Positions 1 through 12,747 of a stretch of DNA of 64,000 bases are shown here, one piece after another. A program made the position numbers and the translations under genes. The first letter of the stretch is position 1. Every line of letters starts with the position of its first letter. Below the pieces are notes generated by a model that was not told the origin of the DNA, ran no database searches, and saw nothing but the letters and a program-made list of their open reading frames with translations. Location: positions 6,275,965 to 6,339,964 of the forward strand of contig JBBMNZ010000003.1 in NCBI GenBank assembly GCA_037954325.1, read 5' to 3'. This stretch comes from Fistularia commersonii. Its lineage: Eukaryota; Chordata; Actinopteri; Syngnathiformes; Fistulariidae.

Positions 1-275
1 CGTTCTGCGTGGAGCCCCCGTGTTTCCCCCGTGTCCGCGTGGGTTTATCCGGGTTCTCCGGTTTCCTCCCACTGTACCAAAAAAACATGCTGTAAGTTCA
101 TGGTGACCGTGAATTTAGAGAGACTGAATGGTTGGATGTCTCTATATTTGGCCCGGTGATAAACTGGTGACCGGTCTCCCTCAATGACAGCTGGGATGGG
201 CTCGGCCCCCCCGCAGCCCGAAACCCTGGGTGCAGGATAAGTATTTTCGAGAATGAATGAATGACCGAATGAATG
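1..275 (+). mobile_element. SINE-like teleost repeat, 5' truncated by window edge
   Basis: Begins in the family's conserved core (gtgggtttatccgggttctc, then ccggtttcctcccac, then an aaaacatgc block), continues through the 'tggttg...tgtctctat', 'ctggtgaccggtct' and 'acagctgggatgggctc' blocks, and ends in 'gcaggataagt' with a GAAT simple-repeat tail (252-278). The same block order recurs throughout the window. The family is ubiquitous in fish; its exact database name is not assigned here. Confidence 0.8.
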
Positions 276-1454
276 AACATCCCACTTTAAGTGCAAGAGT
301 GACAGATTTAACTATGCTAGGAAGAAGTCAAATAAATAAACAAACAGCGACGGCTCATCGGGGGTAAATCTAATCGTCCTTTTGTGCTGAACGTACAACT
401 TTCTTTACTTCTCATCATTTTTCTTTTTACGCTTTTTTACCCTCTTAAAAACAGGGCCGCTTTATTTTTTTCCCTCCTCTTTCAATTCAGACCAGGGAAT
501 CATAAAACAGTTGCCCGGACGTTGTTCCGCTCGAGGGAGGTTTCCTACCGAGAGGTCATTACAACTCATACGTGGGCTCTTTAAGGGCCAGTTTGTGGAC
601 CGCTGGCGTTCCCACACTTCAAAATGTCGAGCCGGGGGTAAAATTTGTCAGCCCTTCGGGGGCCCCTCTGAGGGCCCCGGGGCCCCCGAGCAGCTTAATG
701 CCTTCTCTGTTCACAAAAGAAGGGACCTGAGCACAATGAATCACAAGCACCAGGATACCGCTGAAAACTTTTAGCCTCCCGTTGATATCACTGTAGGTGT
801 TGTTCACAAAAAGACAAGGGTTGAAGAGAAATACAGCTGCTTGGGGGAGGAAGTAGTTTAATCATTCGGAGTATCCACCAAAGGGCTCCAAAAAATGTTG
901 TCACCACCTTCCACAACCTGTTTGGAACTGCACGGCGCTGACACCGACGATTGACGGCGTCGCTCCACGTCAGCTGGCATCTCCCGCCAGCCACCACAAT
1001 CCGTCTTACACCCTGATCTCAGTCGTTAAAACCTCCGAATTCCAGTCTCGGCCGTCTTGGCATCTTAATTTCTTTATAGTTACATTGCAATTTATTAATG
1101 ACAGACAACGCTGATGCGCTGATGGCAAGTTCCACCTTTTGGAATTTTCCAGATTCTGCCGTCGTAAGCTGTAGCAGCCGGACTTGCACAGGGATGTCCT
1201 CCACCTTTTACTTTTAGTGAACTGACTCCACCTGTTTCTAGTTGCCTGGGCAACAACACTTGCAGTAGACTTGTTGGACCCCCCTTTTTTTTTAACCTGT
1301 GGAAAAAAATACTTTTCTGTGATTATCCTCAAATCGTCCCGAAGGACCAATCAGAAAGAGTCTGCAGTCCACGCCCATGGCTGGGCCTGATGAGTGTGTT
1401 GTACTGTTTATTATTAAACTAAATTGAAGGCAGGATTATGGTTAGATAAAGATA
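276..1454. other. Intergenic, no gene seen
   Basis: Apart from the GC hairpin at 656-689, I see no repeat family, coding signature or RNA gene. Short frames here have no recognisable domain. Confidence 0.5.
656..689. repeat. GC-only inverted repeat (hairpin)
   Basis: Two perfect 11-bp arms (tcgggggcccc at 656-666 and ggggcccccga at 679-689) separated by 12 bases. The inner bases can also pair in alternative registers. Confidence 0.85.
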
Positions 1455-1690
1455 CAGTGATCCCTCGCTATGACGCGGTTTACTTTCACGGTTTCGCTAC
1501 TTCACGGATTTGCATGGTGCATTGTGTTCTGCATTCTGATTGGCTAAAAAGTCACTCCGCTTCTTCTCTACCTGTGCGTCAATAACGTTGCAGTTTAATA
1601 TGTACACGTATGTAAAACAGCTTGCCAAATTTACATTGCGTACGTGCAATCAAATCAAATCTGGTAATGGTGGCAAAAATATCACCTTTA
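1455..1690 (+). mobile_element. 5' end of a pogo/Tigger-like DNA transposon
   Basis: Starts at TA|CAGTGATCCCTCGCTATG and continues with a 'cgcggtttactttcacgg...ttcgctacttcacgg' block. This is the typical terminal sequence of Tc1/mariner-superfamily pogo/Tigger elements, which start CAGT and target TA. It continues through a 'gcattctgattggctaaaa' stretch to 'ctggtaatggtggcaaaaat'. No matching right-hand inverted end was found nearby, so the copy is truncated or broken by the SINE that follows. Confidence 0.6.
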
Positions 1691-1759
1691 TCAAACTTGT
1701 GTATGACTGACACGGTGATATTAGATGATGGTATTCAGGGTTTTCTCTTTATATTCTTT

Positions 1760-2095
1760 AATTCATTTATCATCAATACCGCGCTTGCCACTATCAAGGG
1801 CGTGCAGGAACCTTTCCACTTGGAAAGAGGTGGGGTTTTCTGTGGACCGGCTGCAAGTCAGTCACAGGGTCAGTTTTAGAAAAATCAGCCACACATTGTC
1901 ATTCATACATCAATGCAATTTAGGGGCTACGATGATCCCGCGACGTGTTTTTGGATCGTGGGAGAAAAATGGAGAACCCGGAGGAAACCCGTGCAAAGAA
2001 CATGCAAACTCCACACGGAAAGGTCCGCTTTTCTTGCTGTGAGGCGTAAGCGCTAACCATGCTGCTAACTGTGCAGCTAACCATGGACTCTTTAA
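1760..2095 (-). mobile_element. SINE-like teleost repeat, near full length
   Basis: Inverted relative to the copy at base 1. Running along the plus strand: an imperfect 'atcaataccgc' tail, 'gtggaccggctgcaagtcag', 'tcacagggtcag', 'gcaatttagggg', a 'gggagaaaaatggagaac' core, 'acatgcaaactccacac', and a head 'gctgtgaggcgtaagcgcta'. Strongly diverged. Confidence 0.75.
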
Positions 2096-2660
2096 CAGAT
2101 CATTCATAGTTAATAGAGGCAAAATAGAAAATCAGATGCTATCCTTTTCCAATGCATAAAAAAAAAAAAAAAAACACACATGGGATCGATCAGAATGAAA
2201 TGTATATAATTATGTACCTTCGCCCAAATGTGCATGTCAGATTCAAAGTACATTGTAAGAGTTAAACCTTTTACATTTTCAGAGGCAAATTACTGCAGCA
2301 GCACTTATACCAGTTTGCAGATCATTTCTCTGGAAACATTGCTGCGATTATATAGAAATATCCGTCCATCTTTAAAACCTCTGGGGAAAAAAAAGTGGTG
2401 GAAAATATGTAACAATTAACTGACAGGAATGAGTTTCCAATCCAATTTCATATTATTTTTTTCCTCCTGTTGTCTCTGCACCCCACCCACCTCCCATCCT
2501 TGTATCTTTGTCAGTGATAACTCCCCACAGAGTCGGTCACAGTTCCTCCATTACCATGTTGGTTCAGTTTCTTCCTCTCAACTATTTCACTTTTTTTGTC
2601 CTTGTATCACCAAACACAAACACACACGCACATGCACACTCAAACACATGACCCCCCCCC
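2096..2660. other. Intergenic, simple repeats only
   Basis: Holds an A18 run (about 2,158-2,175) and short CA repeats near 2,618-2,648. No gene or element recognised. Confidence 0.5.
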
Positions 2661-2664
2661 CCAA

Positions 2665-3005
2665 TCTTGCATGATCAGTTCCAGGTGTGTGTCACCGCCC
2701 ATGTAGTATTTAAACCCCGGTGTGTGTCGTCCTCACTGCTGGTCCTCTGTTGTTTATTGTCCCATGTGCTCATGATCCGCCCAGTGTAAGTCTCCTGAGT
2801 TTCACTTTTTTGACCTTTTGTTTTTCATCTCTTTGCCTGGTCTGTTGTTTGTGTTCCGGCCACTGATAGTTTTTCCTTCATCATCTCCCCTGTATTTGAA
2901 TATATGTATAGAGTTGTGTTGCAACCGCTTACTTATCGGACTGCATTGTATTTATGCTCAATCCTTTCTGCAGTTTTGCTTCACGGGGTGTTTTTTTTTT
3001 TTTCC
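2665..3005 (+). mobile_element. Possible LTR-like or promoter-bearing interspersed repeat
   Basis: A TATA-like 'gtatttaaaccccgg' block is followed by 'ttgtttattgtcccatgtgc', 'gagtttcacttttttgacc' and 'ctctttgcctggtctgttg'. It resembles TATA-containing dispersed fish repeats that I remember, but I could not define ends or target-site duplications. It may be a degraded solo LTR. Confidence 0.3.
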
Positions 3006-6000
3006 TTAAGGTAACCTCATTATTCAAATGTGATCCAGTTTTTGCACATTGCATTAGCTCTGCCTCTATCACTCTTTTCTCCCATTGATCTGGCATTCTG
3101 TGTGTGTGTGTGGGGTTACCACTGGTCTAAAACACAAACTGCTTACTGTATTTGGCCATAAAACAGGTTATTGGAGAGCCTGGGTCACAGATGCTGTGGA
3201 TATTTAAATAAAGGAACGAAGTTGCAGCATTGCAACTACCGATTATTCGCTCATAGCAGAAAACAAGGATTATTTCTGAACATAAACTCTGGTTGGTCAG
3301 TGATACTTCGCTGGGGAAGTGAAATGAAAGTCATGTTTCAGTTACCATTTTTTGGGAAAAATAGTGTAACCAGGAAATAGTCCCGCCGTTTCACATCTGT
3401 ACACACTACTTGCTACATGCAGTTATTCTGTGTTCCCATCTGCTATAGGCATTGGATATATTTTACGTTGGTCTACTTCAGTGGCACAGATCCCATGTTT
3501 GAAAATTGGACTCCTCATTAGTAAAGGTAAGGACGTTTTACTTTCACTTTGCGACTGGTAAGTGGTCGACTCGAGTACTCCTTTAATTTGAGTTTGGGTA
3601 CTTCAACCAATTTCATCTTTCCGGTTACCGGGTTCAGGATGACCCGTCGGCTTGCTGAGGATGTCTTGGGTTTTTGCAGGTGAGTGGAGGAAGAAGTTAG
3701 ACAGCCTCCTGTAAACCTGACCCTTTGCAAAATCCGCAAAATATTCTCTCCCTGAGATCATAACCTTTTGGGCCGCATTCAAGGGGGAAGAATTTAATCA
3801 GCAGAGGTCAAGAAAGGCCGGCTTCAAATCTGCTGTCTATGACAGCTGTAGATCATTTTGTGGCCTTACTGTGATTGTATTAATTTAGATTTTAATATGA
3901 ATACACAAGCTCCCTCTGAGTTTCATTTGCTATTTCCTCATGCTGAGCAGGTTTGACATCATCTTTATTTTGGTTTTTAACTTGAAACAAAGCATGTCTC
4001 ATGTATATTGAGTTAATATAGTGCGTCACGTCAATTTTATTTTTTTGTTTGGGGCGATTAAGAATGGTTGTCCACAAATGAGGAAATTAAAACTTGACAA
4101 AACCAGCAAATACTAGATAAATTAAACACGGATCAGCAAAATAACAAGTTGAGATTTCTAAAACAGATGTCTGAAGGTCTTTTTTTGTGTCTTTTGTTCT
4201 CCAATTCCTACTTCCCTGACCTGCTATTAGTTTTCAGAGTGACGTTCATTCCTTCCCCGGCCGTTGTAAACGCATTGTGCTTTTGTTCAGTCCGATAACA
4301 TCAGCTGGAAGACCCGAAGCAGCACCCGCGGAGATCATTAAGATTTTACGGCATTTCATTCTCCGTAAATCACGAACGGTCCCTCCGAGACGTCTGCGTA
4401 ATGACCGTGACTCAAACCAGAGAGATTAATGAAGAGATTAAGTCGATACCAGCGAAATGTTGGCTTTTATACACGCCTGCTGACATCCCTTGGCAAGGCT
4501 ACATGCTACTTGACAGAAGGGCCTAAATTGGTTAATCTCACTCATTTCTAACTTGTTTTATTTAACTCTGGTACCTGTTCATTTTAGTTAAGTACATGTA
4601 GCTTTTTTTTATTGAACTGGACTTATTAGTACTCCCAGCCAACAGGATTTGAGGGTCTAGTCAAAAAAAAAAATTCAGTTCCTCCTTGCAGTCTAAAATT
4701 GCATGTCATCAGCGTTAAACACAATTGATCACCTACTTTCCAAAAAAAAAATGGCTGTGGGCAAAGATGATGTGAAAAGTCATCCTTGCAGTTCTGCTCG
4801 GGACCAGCGAGGTTTAGGACGGAGTCAGGAAAAGCACGTTCACGTAGCTGATTTTGATAGCATTACATTTCTATTGTACTTTTGAGTGAACTCAAGTCTG
4901 CATGAATGAGATTGTAGATTGACTCCTTTTGGCCGGGTGCGGGACTGTTTGACTGCCTCTGCGGAGCTGGATTGGACCGGGAGCCTCGACAGACACCTGG
5001 TTTCCACTTGATCCGTCTGCGCAACAGTTTTGTTCCATCGACAGCATCATGTCAAATCCCAATGAGAGCATTTCAGCAGTGGTTTCTCGCCAGCACAGAC
5101 TTGATGATTTGGCCATTTCCTCTGAGTTGAGTGTTCCTATCATGGCTACGAAGTTGAATGAAGTGCATTTCTCCTCCACGCCCGCCCCCCCCCCTTTTTT
5201 CCTCTATTTTCTGTTATCTTGTACCGCATCAAAAGACAACGTTAATCCGGCTAAGTCCTTTTGTTTCGTAATTCTTGGAATTTTCCTTCTTTTCAGTCTC
5301 TGGTTATCCAGGGTGGAAATGCATCTGGCTTTCTGACCTGCCGCCGCAGCCTACAAACACAGTGATAAACTGGACCGATGTGTCGGTGTCCGCCGTGTTT
5401 ACTTTAGAAATCACCAGGATGCGACATTGTTTTCGCAGCTGACTTCCTGGCCCTCCGAAACGGGGAATCAAACGTCCACAAGAGCGGCCTTGATCCGATC
5501 AGGCAGCCTCCCTGAGACAGTACATGACTGCTCCGGTGGAAACTCGGAGTCAGGCAATCCTGGTAGATCCACATCTGATACGAAGTCCTAATTTGGATCC
5601 TGAGTACTCAATGCACATCCTGAGGGTGAGAATATTTGTTTTGCACAAATTGAAACCCCCTCAGGTTATTAGAATGCAGAGCCAATGTATTTCCAAACCG
5701 GCAAACATTAAGCCGTGAAGGATTTGTTCACTTCTTTTGCACGCTCTTTGTCACAGAATCATGTTTGGATTTTACCCAGACTCCTTTCGTCACTTAACCG
5801 AGGGGAGTCTCAACCAATGCCACGATAAAGACATCACAATACGTCTTTTGTTTATACCGGGCCCAACATGGCATCGGTGGTAATACGGTGCTGAAATAAC
5901 GGCCTTAAAGGATAAGATTTAACCACTATTGCTGATTGGGCCAAGCAGATGAAGCTGTCAGATATACTTTCGTAAACAGGCCAAAGAAATCTCAATCGAT

Positions 6001-7993
6001 GGACTTTCTGTGGGAAGATTGTTGCATCCGATCATTTTACTTGCAGAATCAACATATCAACACTAAATATCTTGCCAGAAAGAAACCCTGGGCCGTCCAA
6101 TGTTGCCGTCGCTACGGCAAAAGCACCGAGGAGAAATTGCGCAAATGGCCGTTTCGTCTTAATCAAAAGAGCATGTTTGGGTTACCACTTGGAGAAGAGG
6201 TCCCACATTAATAGATTCTGCACAAGTCGTGATAGAAATAGAGAGGTACGACTAAAGGGGCAGGGTGAGGAAACCCGAGGCAGACGTTTCATTTGACGGG
6301 AGAGGAAAGAGGGGGTAGAGAAAGATGGAGGAGGAAACTCTCCTCCTCCTCCTCCCATCCTTTTGATGAATGACAGGGCAGGAAGGTTCACTAAATTGGG
6401 ATTTCACATTGAAGCGCTGCGCTTGTCTGGTCAGTTCCGCACCCAGACTTCTCAGCAAAGTCATTCGTATTCTTAGAGGCAAAAAAAAAAGGTTGAATAG
6501 GCAGAGTTGGTGATATAAAAGTCTAAAAGACAAACGGGTGATAAATGCTATATTAAACTTGGTGAACTCTGTCGTCGTTGTGCTGAATTCAGTCTCCAAC
6601 TTTAGTTGGCGATGTTGTGTTCACTTACATGGCATCGCAGCTAAACCTGTCCTCCGTGGTTTGTTTTGCATTTTAGTGCTTTGTGGAAATGTGAGCCATA
6701 TTAAAAAGGCATGTAGTGGATCTCGGTCGGGCAGATGATGAAAACTCAGACGTTTGAAGTTCTTCGTGAATCTCCAAGCCCTCTGGACGTAAGATCGTCC
6801 GATTTTTGCCCGACGACAACTTACCACCAATTGTCACTTTGGAGATTTTTGGTTTTAATCAAGTGAGGCTTAGCTTTGTTGATTGAGCTGTTGCTGGGAA
6901 ACTTAAACAACAAGCTGGGGATCCGCGGTGACTAACTGCTAAAACATATGTGATTCAACCCTGAACTTAAAGCATCCAGACATCCCTGAAAATGAGAAGT
7001 TCTGAATCAGAAATACCAGACAAAACAGTCGGGTTACCTGAAGCCCGGGAGCCTGAATGGAATATGGGTCATTTAGAAGATGAAAATGTAAAACCTCTGA
7101 CGACCTTATTCGTCATTATATAAGTGACAAATTTAGCAAACCCCAAGAGACTCGAGTGGTTTATGACAAATGAAAGCCTGCCTATATGACCACAGTCCAC
7201 TTTTAGTCCATGACCTACCTCCTGTAAGTTCTGTCCAGGTGCCGCCTCACTCCTGAACCAGATGGAGTATTTCCAGTAGATGAGAACGCGTCTCCTGCAG
7301 ACAGTGTACTGTTGTGCTGTTCAACATGTGTTAAAGGTCAATTTCAGACAAGTGTTGGATGGACAGACCCAACAACCTGACCTAACCCAATTTCATGGGG
7401 GTTTTATGTGAAACCAAAGCGAATGAATGGGATCTTTGTCGAATTATTCAGTTAAATCTTGTCAGAGACGGTAGAAGCCCCTTTTCGTGAATGAGCCGCA
7501 TCTAGCGTTTGCTACAATTTTTCTCTTTGTTCAGGGAGATTTGTACCTCACGTGAAGCTCTAGGCATGCAAGTCATGTGACCACCAAGGGTGCGGCAGGC
7601 TGATTTCTTGGACCCTAGAATTACATTGGCTGTTGTTGGGCAGAAGAGTTCCAGGAACTCTCCTCCTCCGGGAGAACTTTGCGCAGGCAGTAAGGGACCA
7701 GGGTGGGAACTGGTGTGACACAAACCCCACACTCAAAAGCAAACCACGGCAAAGAGGAAGAAGAAAACATGTTCTGCATCTCGGGAATAACAACCATGTA
7801 CTATTAGATGGGTCTTTGTTTTTTAATTTCACCCCGCACAGCTTAGCCGTGTGGAAAAACGCACCGTTGGCTAACTATGTACATTATTTTGGTGAAAATA
7901 AGCAATCAGACCCCTCTGTCGGGTAGCAGGCCGGATGATCTATGACCTCTCCGTTGGCTCATTTCGTCACAAGAAAACAGCTGCTCACAATGC
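3006..7993. other. Intergenic, no gene seen
   Basis: Unique-looking sequence with a short TG run (3,101-3,110) and homopolymer runs. The 4,240-4,500 part has no repeat signature and could be conserved, but nothing in it is diagnostic. An open stretch at about 4,938-5,335 (+) has no recognisable domain. Confidence 0.5.
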
Positions 7994-8013
7994 TTTTTTT
8001 TTTTTTTTTTTTT
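7994..8013. repeat. Poly-T run (T20)
   Basis: Uninterrupted run of 20 T. No retrotransposed sequence is evident on either side. Confidence 0.9.
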
Positions 8014-9491
8014 CAAAAATACCGCACTGAGAGCAGTATCTGGTAATAGTCGTGGCTCTTCCACACACCTACTTCACTTGAATTCCTATGGAATAGTAAA
8101 AAGATTAGGAGTTTAAATGGTTCTGGGAACTGAGGACCCTGGTTCCTCTCGTGGCCGAATGCACAAAGAGACGACCTGGTTCCTGACAACCTCTAGAAAC
8201 GACAAAATGGTCTTTATCAATAGTAACTGGAGTATTTCCTAAACTATAGGACAGGTGAGGACAAAGTGCAAGAATAGAAGAAACGGAAAGAAGCAAAGAA
8301 GAACTCTTGCAATTAATTTGTACATTTTTGTTAGAAAATAGATTTTTATTAGCAGTATACTTCCTTCATCAGCTTGATTTCTTTAAACAAAACTGACATC
8401 ATTGGTGTTGGTCAAAGTTTCCGGAGCTCTGCAGTTTATCTGGTTAAGAAACATCAAAACTCTGACAAATGCAGTGACGACAACAACCTCTCTCATAATG
8501 TCTGACTGCGCGGAGATGCTGGGATTGCAAATATCCACATGCACGTTTGTTCCAGTAATTTCGGTGAATGTTACATGGGGAGACCCAGGGAGGAGTGTGT
8601 GCGTGTCCCAACTCATGTCACGTCATCAGAAAACAAACCCCGTCCTTCATTTTCACTTAACCGCCCCGATTTTGCAGCTTTTGTCAAAATCCATCACGGC
8701 CTTCAAACGGCGACGCGTGATCTATTGCGCAAAACACAAAACGTGTTTAATCGAATGTGACAAACCGGCACTTGTTGCAGTTTGTTTGCAACGCTGGGGT
8801 CGCGCTGGCGAGCTTTGATATCCTCTGCGCGAAAACGGCTCTTCAATTAGGCCCGGGGCCCCAGAGCGAGGCCTGCAGGCTGATGGATGAGGCAGCTAAC
8901 GTCTCTCTATTCTCGCTGGACTGCGGCCAAATGGACGAAAAGCAAATGTTCCCACTGGGAGAGGAGTGGAGAGGAGTTTTTCCTCTTGCAAAATTCCTCG
9001 AAGAGAGGGGCATTAGTTAATCAGCTGCACCTGTTGTAGACTCTGGGACCGCTCGGTGGGAACACACACACACACACATGCATAGGCATTCTCGCACACA
9101 CCCACACGCACGTAAAAACACACAGCTCCAGTGGTTGGTGGGAACATGCCTGTGTGATTGGTCAGCCTCTCTGGAGGTAGCGGAGGTCAGAGGCAAGTGT
9201 TTTGCACTGTTGTGATCATTGCTTTTCACATCTCGGTAGAAACGGAGGGACTTTCCACGGCAGTGGGCTCCACCGCACAATGGTTTCTGCATCCATGATG
9301 TCATCCGCCGGTGTGTGTGCGGTGACACACACACACACACACAACATTTGGAAGACGTTAGTGCTTTTAACTGCGCTGCAGCCCAGTTTCAACACATGCT
9401 TGACATAGTTCCAATGCATCTTTTTTTTTTTTTTTTGTGATAAACTTTTTTAGAAACAAATATTGGAGGGTTGTCAAGGTTGCCTAAAGAT

Positions 9492-9513
9492 CCCCCCCCC
9501 CCCCCCCCCCCCC
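9492..9513. repeat. Poly-C run (C22)
   Basis: Twenty-two uninterrupted C. Long C homopolymers are much rarer than A/T runs in vertebrate DNA. The minus strand is G22. Confidence 0.9.
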
Positions 9514-10509
9514 TTCTGGGCCGGCCAATTACCGAAACTGTAGGTATTGCTTTGTTTGGGCTCAAGCCAGACGAGGAAAAAAGGAAGCATATGATTTTGA
9601 TGATAACGTCTCCAAACAGTTGTGCATTTGTTCGTGCTCAGGCCGAGAGGGCTAATGCAGGGCAACACTTTCCTGCACCCCCTATTAATCCGATTAGCAA
9701 ATTGGTCATTGTAGTATTTCTCTCATGAGATTAACATTCCTCTTCTGTTTGACTTGATTGTCACCATCGATTCTGGTCAGTATATCGGCCAAAGTCCCGG
9801 GGAATTTTCATAGTGTCCCGGGATAGGAGGCTGTCGGCGAGGCGAGATATGTGTGGAATCCTCATCCATTTTTTTTGACATTACGTAATAGTAACCGCAT
9901 ACGTGAAGGCCATCGTGAGCTGAAAGCTACACTGATGCTCACTTCACGCTCCGTTGATGACAAAGATGAGACCTCCGATGTTGCGTAAGGCCGTGTGATC
10001 TGCAGTCATTATACTTTAGCAGAATGCACAGAATCCTCCGCAGCTACGCTGACAGCACTCTTGGGGCGCGCAGCAGATCTGCACTCCCGTCCTCCTCCTG
10101 GCTCCGGGATACATGTTTAACATGCATGACGATATAACCTCGGGGATGCATCGGAGTGTCTATATTTGGTCGTAGTCGAAGGGTAACGAACCTGTCGGGA
10201 TTTAGAACTGCAAAAAAAAAAAAAAGCACACCACATAAGTGGAGTGTGACCCTGTGAGGAAAAGGCTCAGTCCATGTGTGTCCAGTTAGTGTAGCGTTAC
10301 CTGGGATGGGCAGCTTGAGAGGGAGAGAGCGAGGGGATTTTGGGGTTTTCTTGGCTTTGGGTGTGGTGGTTGGATGATGGTGTCTAACTGAGCATTAAAC
10401 GCACTGAGGCGTTTCAGCTGTTGGCCTTGGCCAACATGTTGTGTGGTTAGTTACTAATGTGGTGGTTCTGGCCTGCAAGGGAGGGGATTTAATTTCCCCC
10501 TTCATTCTG

Positions 10510-10535
10510 ACACACACACACACACACACACACAC
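10510..10535. repeat. (CA)n microsatellite
   Basis: About 13 perfect AC units. Confidence 0.95.
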
Positions 10536-11000
10536 TCCACCCATCAACACACATGAAACAGACACACACACGCCGGTGTGGCAAATTCCCTCTATTCCCT
10601 TTTCTTATTTGCACTTTATCCATTTAGGCTTTTTTTTTTTTTTTTTAAATCTTTATATCTATTTATATTTCGCCAGAGACTGTCAACATTTAGATTTTTT
10701 TTTTGTTTTGTTTTTTGGATTTGATATTTCATGAAAGCTGGTGGGATTTAGTATCTGACAGAAACTTGACTGTTACTGATTGTGCTTTTCCCCCTCCTGA
10801 CCCAAAAAAAAACCATGATTTTTGTCTCGTTGTCCACTGAATGTCACAAGTCTCAATTTTTAAATCTATCTCTAAATTGGCTGATTTATAATGCTCTTCA
10901 TGTTTTTAGAAATCCTACCGATGTAACATGAGAATAAGCCAAAAGTATGAAAATTAAAAATCAGTAGCACTACCTTGGAAAGCAGTGTTTTTTTGTTTTT

Positions 11001-11005
<5 letters not shown>

Positions 11006-11033
<28 letters not shown>
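11006..11033. repeat. (TG)n microsatellite
   Basis: About 14 TG units directly after a T-rich run. Confidence 0.95.
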
Positions 11034-11034
<1 letters not shown>

Positions 11035-11349
11035 CACGACAGAGGCTCAGGTGGGTCTTCTTGTGTTCCACAGCAACAGGTTTGTGAAAGAAACCCCTGA
11101 AAAAGGTTGTTGTAACTATCACCGCTATTGCTCAGCATTTTTCAGTTCAGCTTGTGGAGGGAAAAATAAAATCAACTCGATTCCTAATGAACGTTTGTTA
11201 TGTATCAGTTCTCCAGGGCAAATTACATTCCTAAAAAGAATTCAGCGAGAATGTGTTGACGACATCCCACCTCAGAACCCGCAGGGCGAATACGTGTCCG
11301 TTTGCACTCGCAATTTTACCTTTTTATTTAGGTGGTCTTTTCTTTATGT

Positions 11350-11480
11350 ATCAGCCTCAGGGTATCAGCCTATCCCAGCAAGCACTGGCTGAAAGCGGTT
11401 CACCCTGGACCGGTCGCCGGTCATTCACAGGGCCACATACAGAGCCAAGCAACCATTCACACATCAAATAGACGGAAGTA
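11350..11480 (-). mobile_element. SINE-like repeat fragment
   Basis: Plus-strand order 'gcctatcccagca', 'caccctggaccggtcgccgg', 'tcacagggccacata', 'caaccattcacacatca' is the inverted 3' half of the SINE family. A separate plus-oriented scrap of the core ('tgtggagtttgtatgttctc') follows at 11,541-11,562, so the locus was rearranged or hit twice. Confidence 0.75.
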
Positions 11481-11564
11481 TTCATTCTCCTTTACACTGC
11501 GGGGAGAAACCCATGCAGATGGGATTCCAGCCTATCTATGTGGAGTTTGTATGTTCTCCCCTCT

Positions 11565-12745
11565 ATGTGTTCAAAACGGTGCAATGGAGTCAGAGTCCAA
11601 AACCTCATTAAACATCTCTGCACTACGATGCCTTTCAGAACCATTAAAATAAACGGATCCTGCTGATCTGTACTTTAGAGATATACAGTATATTAGTATG
11701 TATATTCTTTTTCATGGCCAATTTCTGGTTATAGACTGCCTATTTTCTTTGAACATCCTGCAAACATTATTTTCTGTCTTTTAAAGTTATGTCATTTATT
11801 AACAGGTTTTCATTTTCGCTGATTTTCAGCCCTCTCCCCACCCTAGTTGACATGTTTTGTTTTTTCACGATTTAAAAAAAAGGGAAAAAACAAAGTGGGG
11901 ATAATGATTACGGACTTTTCAATTAATAGGCAACTAGCAAGTCTGAATTTAATGTCAAAGACTCCTTGTATTTCAACCTGTGACTTAAATAGTAAAATGT
12001 GTCATTTTGTGTTTTAATTTTTTTTTCCCTCCCCAACACTGCAAAGTAGGATTTAATGATGTTTGTAACTTGCAGTAATGTATTTTTATACATAAGTTTC
12101 TGGCACAAGGTAGTACAGCAGGCTATTTAAATGACAAATAAAAGCTCTGTCCAATTATGATTAAGTGACGTCAAATAACGGCCCTCCAATGTCACTTTTC
12201 ATTTTCTTACAGGCCTTTTTAGACTGACGTCTTTGCAATTAAAATAATTTTTACATTCTCAGTGCATCCACAAAACACCCGTACCCACCTGCCCGTGCCC
12301 CCACGGCCCGCAAAAACAAACTCTTCACCACAGTCGTGTTTCTGTCGGTGCGGGTGGCGGTGACAAGCGGTGCTGACCTCAGACTGGGTGCAGCTGGGCA
12401 ACGCCGCTGCGGGTTTTCACAGCTGGACGGGGGGATAAAAACGTGGATGGTGTCCAGTAACAACCTGCTCGTGACCATGTGAAAATAAATTCCTAGAAGA
12501 GCTGCGGAGAAACAAAACAAGTGTAGTCGCAGAAACGTTAGACTGCATTATTCCGCCATTTGCACGAGTGCATTATGTCCTGTTTCTCAACGGTTATTCT
12601 CCTTTTTGAATTAAACTTAAAATTAAAGGGGAAGCCTTATTGGCATAAATTTATGCTTTACCCTTTGTCTCATACTACAATCTGTTTTAAAAAATGCCAC
12701 GAAGAATTATTTCTTTAAAAATCACAATTTATACACATTTTAATC
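11565..12745. other. Intergenic, no gene seen
   Basis: AT-rich sequence, then a CpG-richer patch at 12,280-12,430. No repeat family or coding signature recognised. Confidence 0.5.
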
Positions 12746-12747
12746 CA

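Larger units (their letters stand above)
8014..11349. other. Intergenic, microsatellite-rich
   Basis: CA/TG arrays at about 9,062-9,080, 9,327-9,343, 10,510-10,535 and 11,006-11,033; T16 near 9,421-9,436; C22 at 9,492-9,513; T-rich runs near 10,629-10,645 and 10,695-10,716. A CpG-rich patch lies around 8,690-8,950. The longest frame (8,402-8,818, +) has no recognised domain and no compositional support. Confidence 0.5.

Noticed and set aside
4938..5335. Open stretch with a plausible-looking peptide (MSNPNESISAVVSRQHRLDD)
   Set aside because: The amino acid mix looks natural up to about 5,180, but I found no family match, no splice sites I trust, and the end is low-complexity. Kept out for lack of support.
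8402..8818. 138-codon plus-strand frame
   Set aside because: No recognisable domain, no splice or promoter context, and overlapping frames on both strands. A chance frame.
9062..9080. CA repeats as possible regulatory Z-DNA
   Set aside because: Microsatellites of this length are common throughout the window, so nothing singles this one out.
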